Assembly: GCA_002422365.1 (NCBI GenBank)
Contig: DIUO01000016.1
Coordinates: 1 to 5,901 of the forward strand
Reading direction: 5' to 3'
Source: Proteobacteria bacterium UBA6156
Lineage (GTDB): Bacteria; Pseudomonadota; Alphaproteobacteria; UBA2136; UBA6156
Length of the DNA: 5,901 bases
The translations under genes and the position numbers were made by a program. The notes beneath the pieces are model-generated. The model did no database searches. It saw only the letters and a list, made by a program, of their open reading frames with translations, and was not told the DNA's origin. Positions 5,735 to 5,901 of this stretch are shown here, piece by piece (within the stretch, counting starts at the first letter, position 1; each line of letters starts with the position of its first letter).

Positions 5735-5901
5735 GTGCAGGTAGGGTTTTACCACACGGCGGGCGATAACCCCGCCGCTGTGGATGCCGTGCTGCCTGCG
5801 CTGCTGGAGAAAGCGGTTGGGGCCGGGAACCGGATTTTGCTGGTGGCACCCACGGCGGCGCGGCAACAGCGGCTGGATGAGGCGCTGTGGAGCTACCGTG
5901 A
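5735..5901 (+). CDS. holC: DNA polymerase III chi subunit, N-terminal part (gene runs off the window)
   Basis: HolC (chi) is a clamp-loader accessory protein that links the replicative polymerase to single-stranded DNA-binding protein. Fifty-five complete codons are visible. Residues 1-6 give the family's opening strand ending in Phe-Tyr. A helix rich in Ala/Leu (about 14-30) follows, then Asn-Arg-Ile-Leu-Leu-Val (32-37). Gln-Arg-Leu-Asp-Glu-Ala-Leu-Trp (45-52) closely matches the Arg-Leu-Asp-Glu-Ala-Leu-Trp of E. coli HolC. Two in-frame GTGs, at 5729 and 5735, are the only upstream starts after the M42 stop at 5720-5722. The later one is preferred for its spacing from a weak ribosome binding site. 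Position downstream of pepA is usual in Alphaproteobacteria, except that here the M42 gene lies between them. Confidence 0.9.
   Translation, partial: MQVGFYHTAGDNPAAVDAVLPALLEKAVGAGNRILLVAPTAARQQRLDEALWSYR

Noticed and set aside
4544..5866. Long open frame on the minus strand (440 codons) opposite the M42 gene
   Set aside because: Its product is rich in His, Arg, Gln and Pro without a recognisable domain. It mirrors an M42 gene with complete catalytic residues, and biased codon use in GC-rich genes commonly leaves the opposite strand open.

Overview
The window reads as a piece of an alphaproteobacterial chromosome of moderately high GC. The main reason is gene order: an LPS-export cluster (lptF-lptG-lptD) on the minus strand, divergent from a leucyl aminopeptidase gene (pepA) and a DNA polymerase III chi subunit gene (holC) on the plus strand. 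I know this arrangement from Alphaproteobacteria. Genus or family cannot be fixed from the sequence alone. No tRNA, rRNA, CRISPR, insertion sequence, integrase or attachment site was seen.

Layout. Minus strand, read right to left: lptF (2823-1699), lptG (1706-504, overlapping the end of lptF by 8 bases), a 90-base gap, then the first 137 codons of an lptD/ostA-type gene (413 to beyond base 1). LptF and LptG are the two membrane subunits of the LptB2FG transporter that extracts lipopolysaccharide from the inner membrane. LptD is the outer-membrane end of the same export route, so the minus-strand block is one functional unit.

A 113-base divergent region (2824-2936) separates lptF from pepA and contains a near-perfect 16-base palindrome. 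Plus strand: pepA (2937-4547, family M17 with every catalytic residue present), a 56-base gap with a tandem 9-base repeat, an M42-family aminopeptidase gene (4604-5722), and 12 bases later the start of holC (5735 to the end of the window).

The most unusual part is the pepA/M42 pair. PepA ends in an extra basic tail of about 40 residues with two AT-hook-like motifs (core Gly-Arg-Pro). The M42 protein begins with a Lys/Ala/Thr-rich tail that has no acidic residue before position 47. Two unrelated metallo-aminopeptidases encoded side by side, each with a DNA-binding-like tail, sit where pepA is normally followed by holC. This suggests, without proving it, nucleoid-associated or nucleic-acid-tethered peptidases. 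The rest of the window is ordinary housekeeping sequence.
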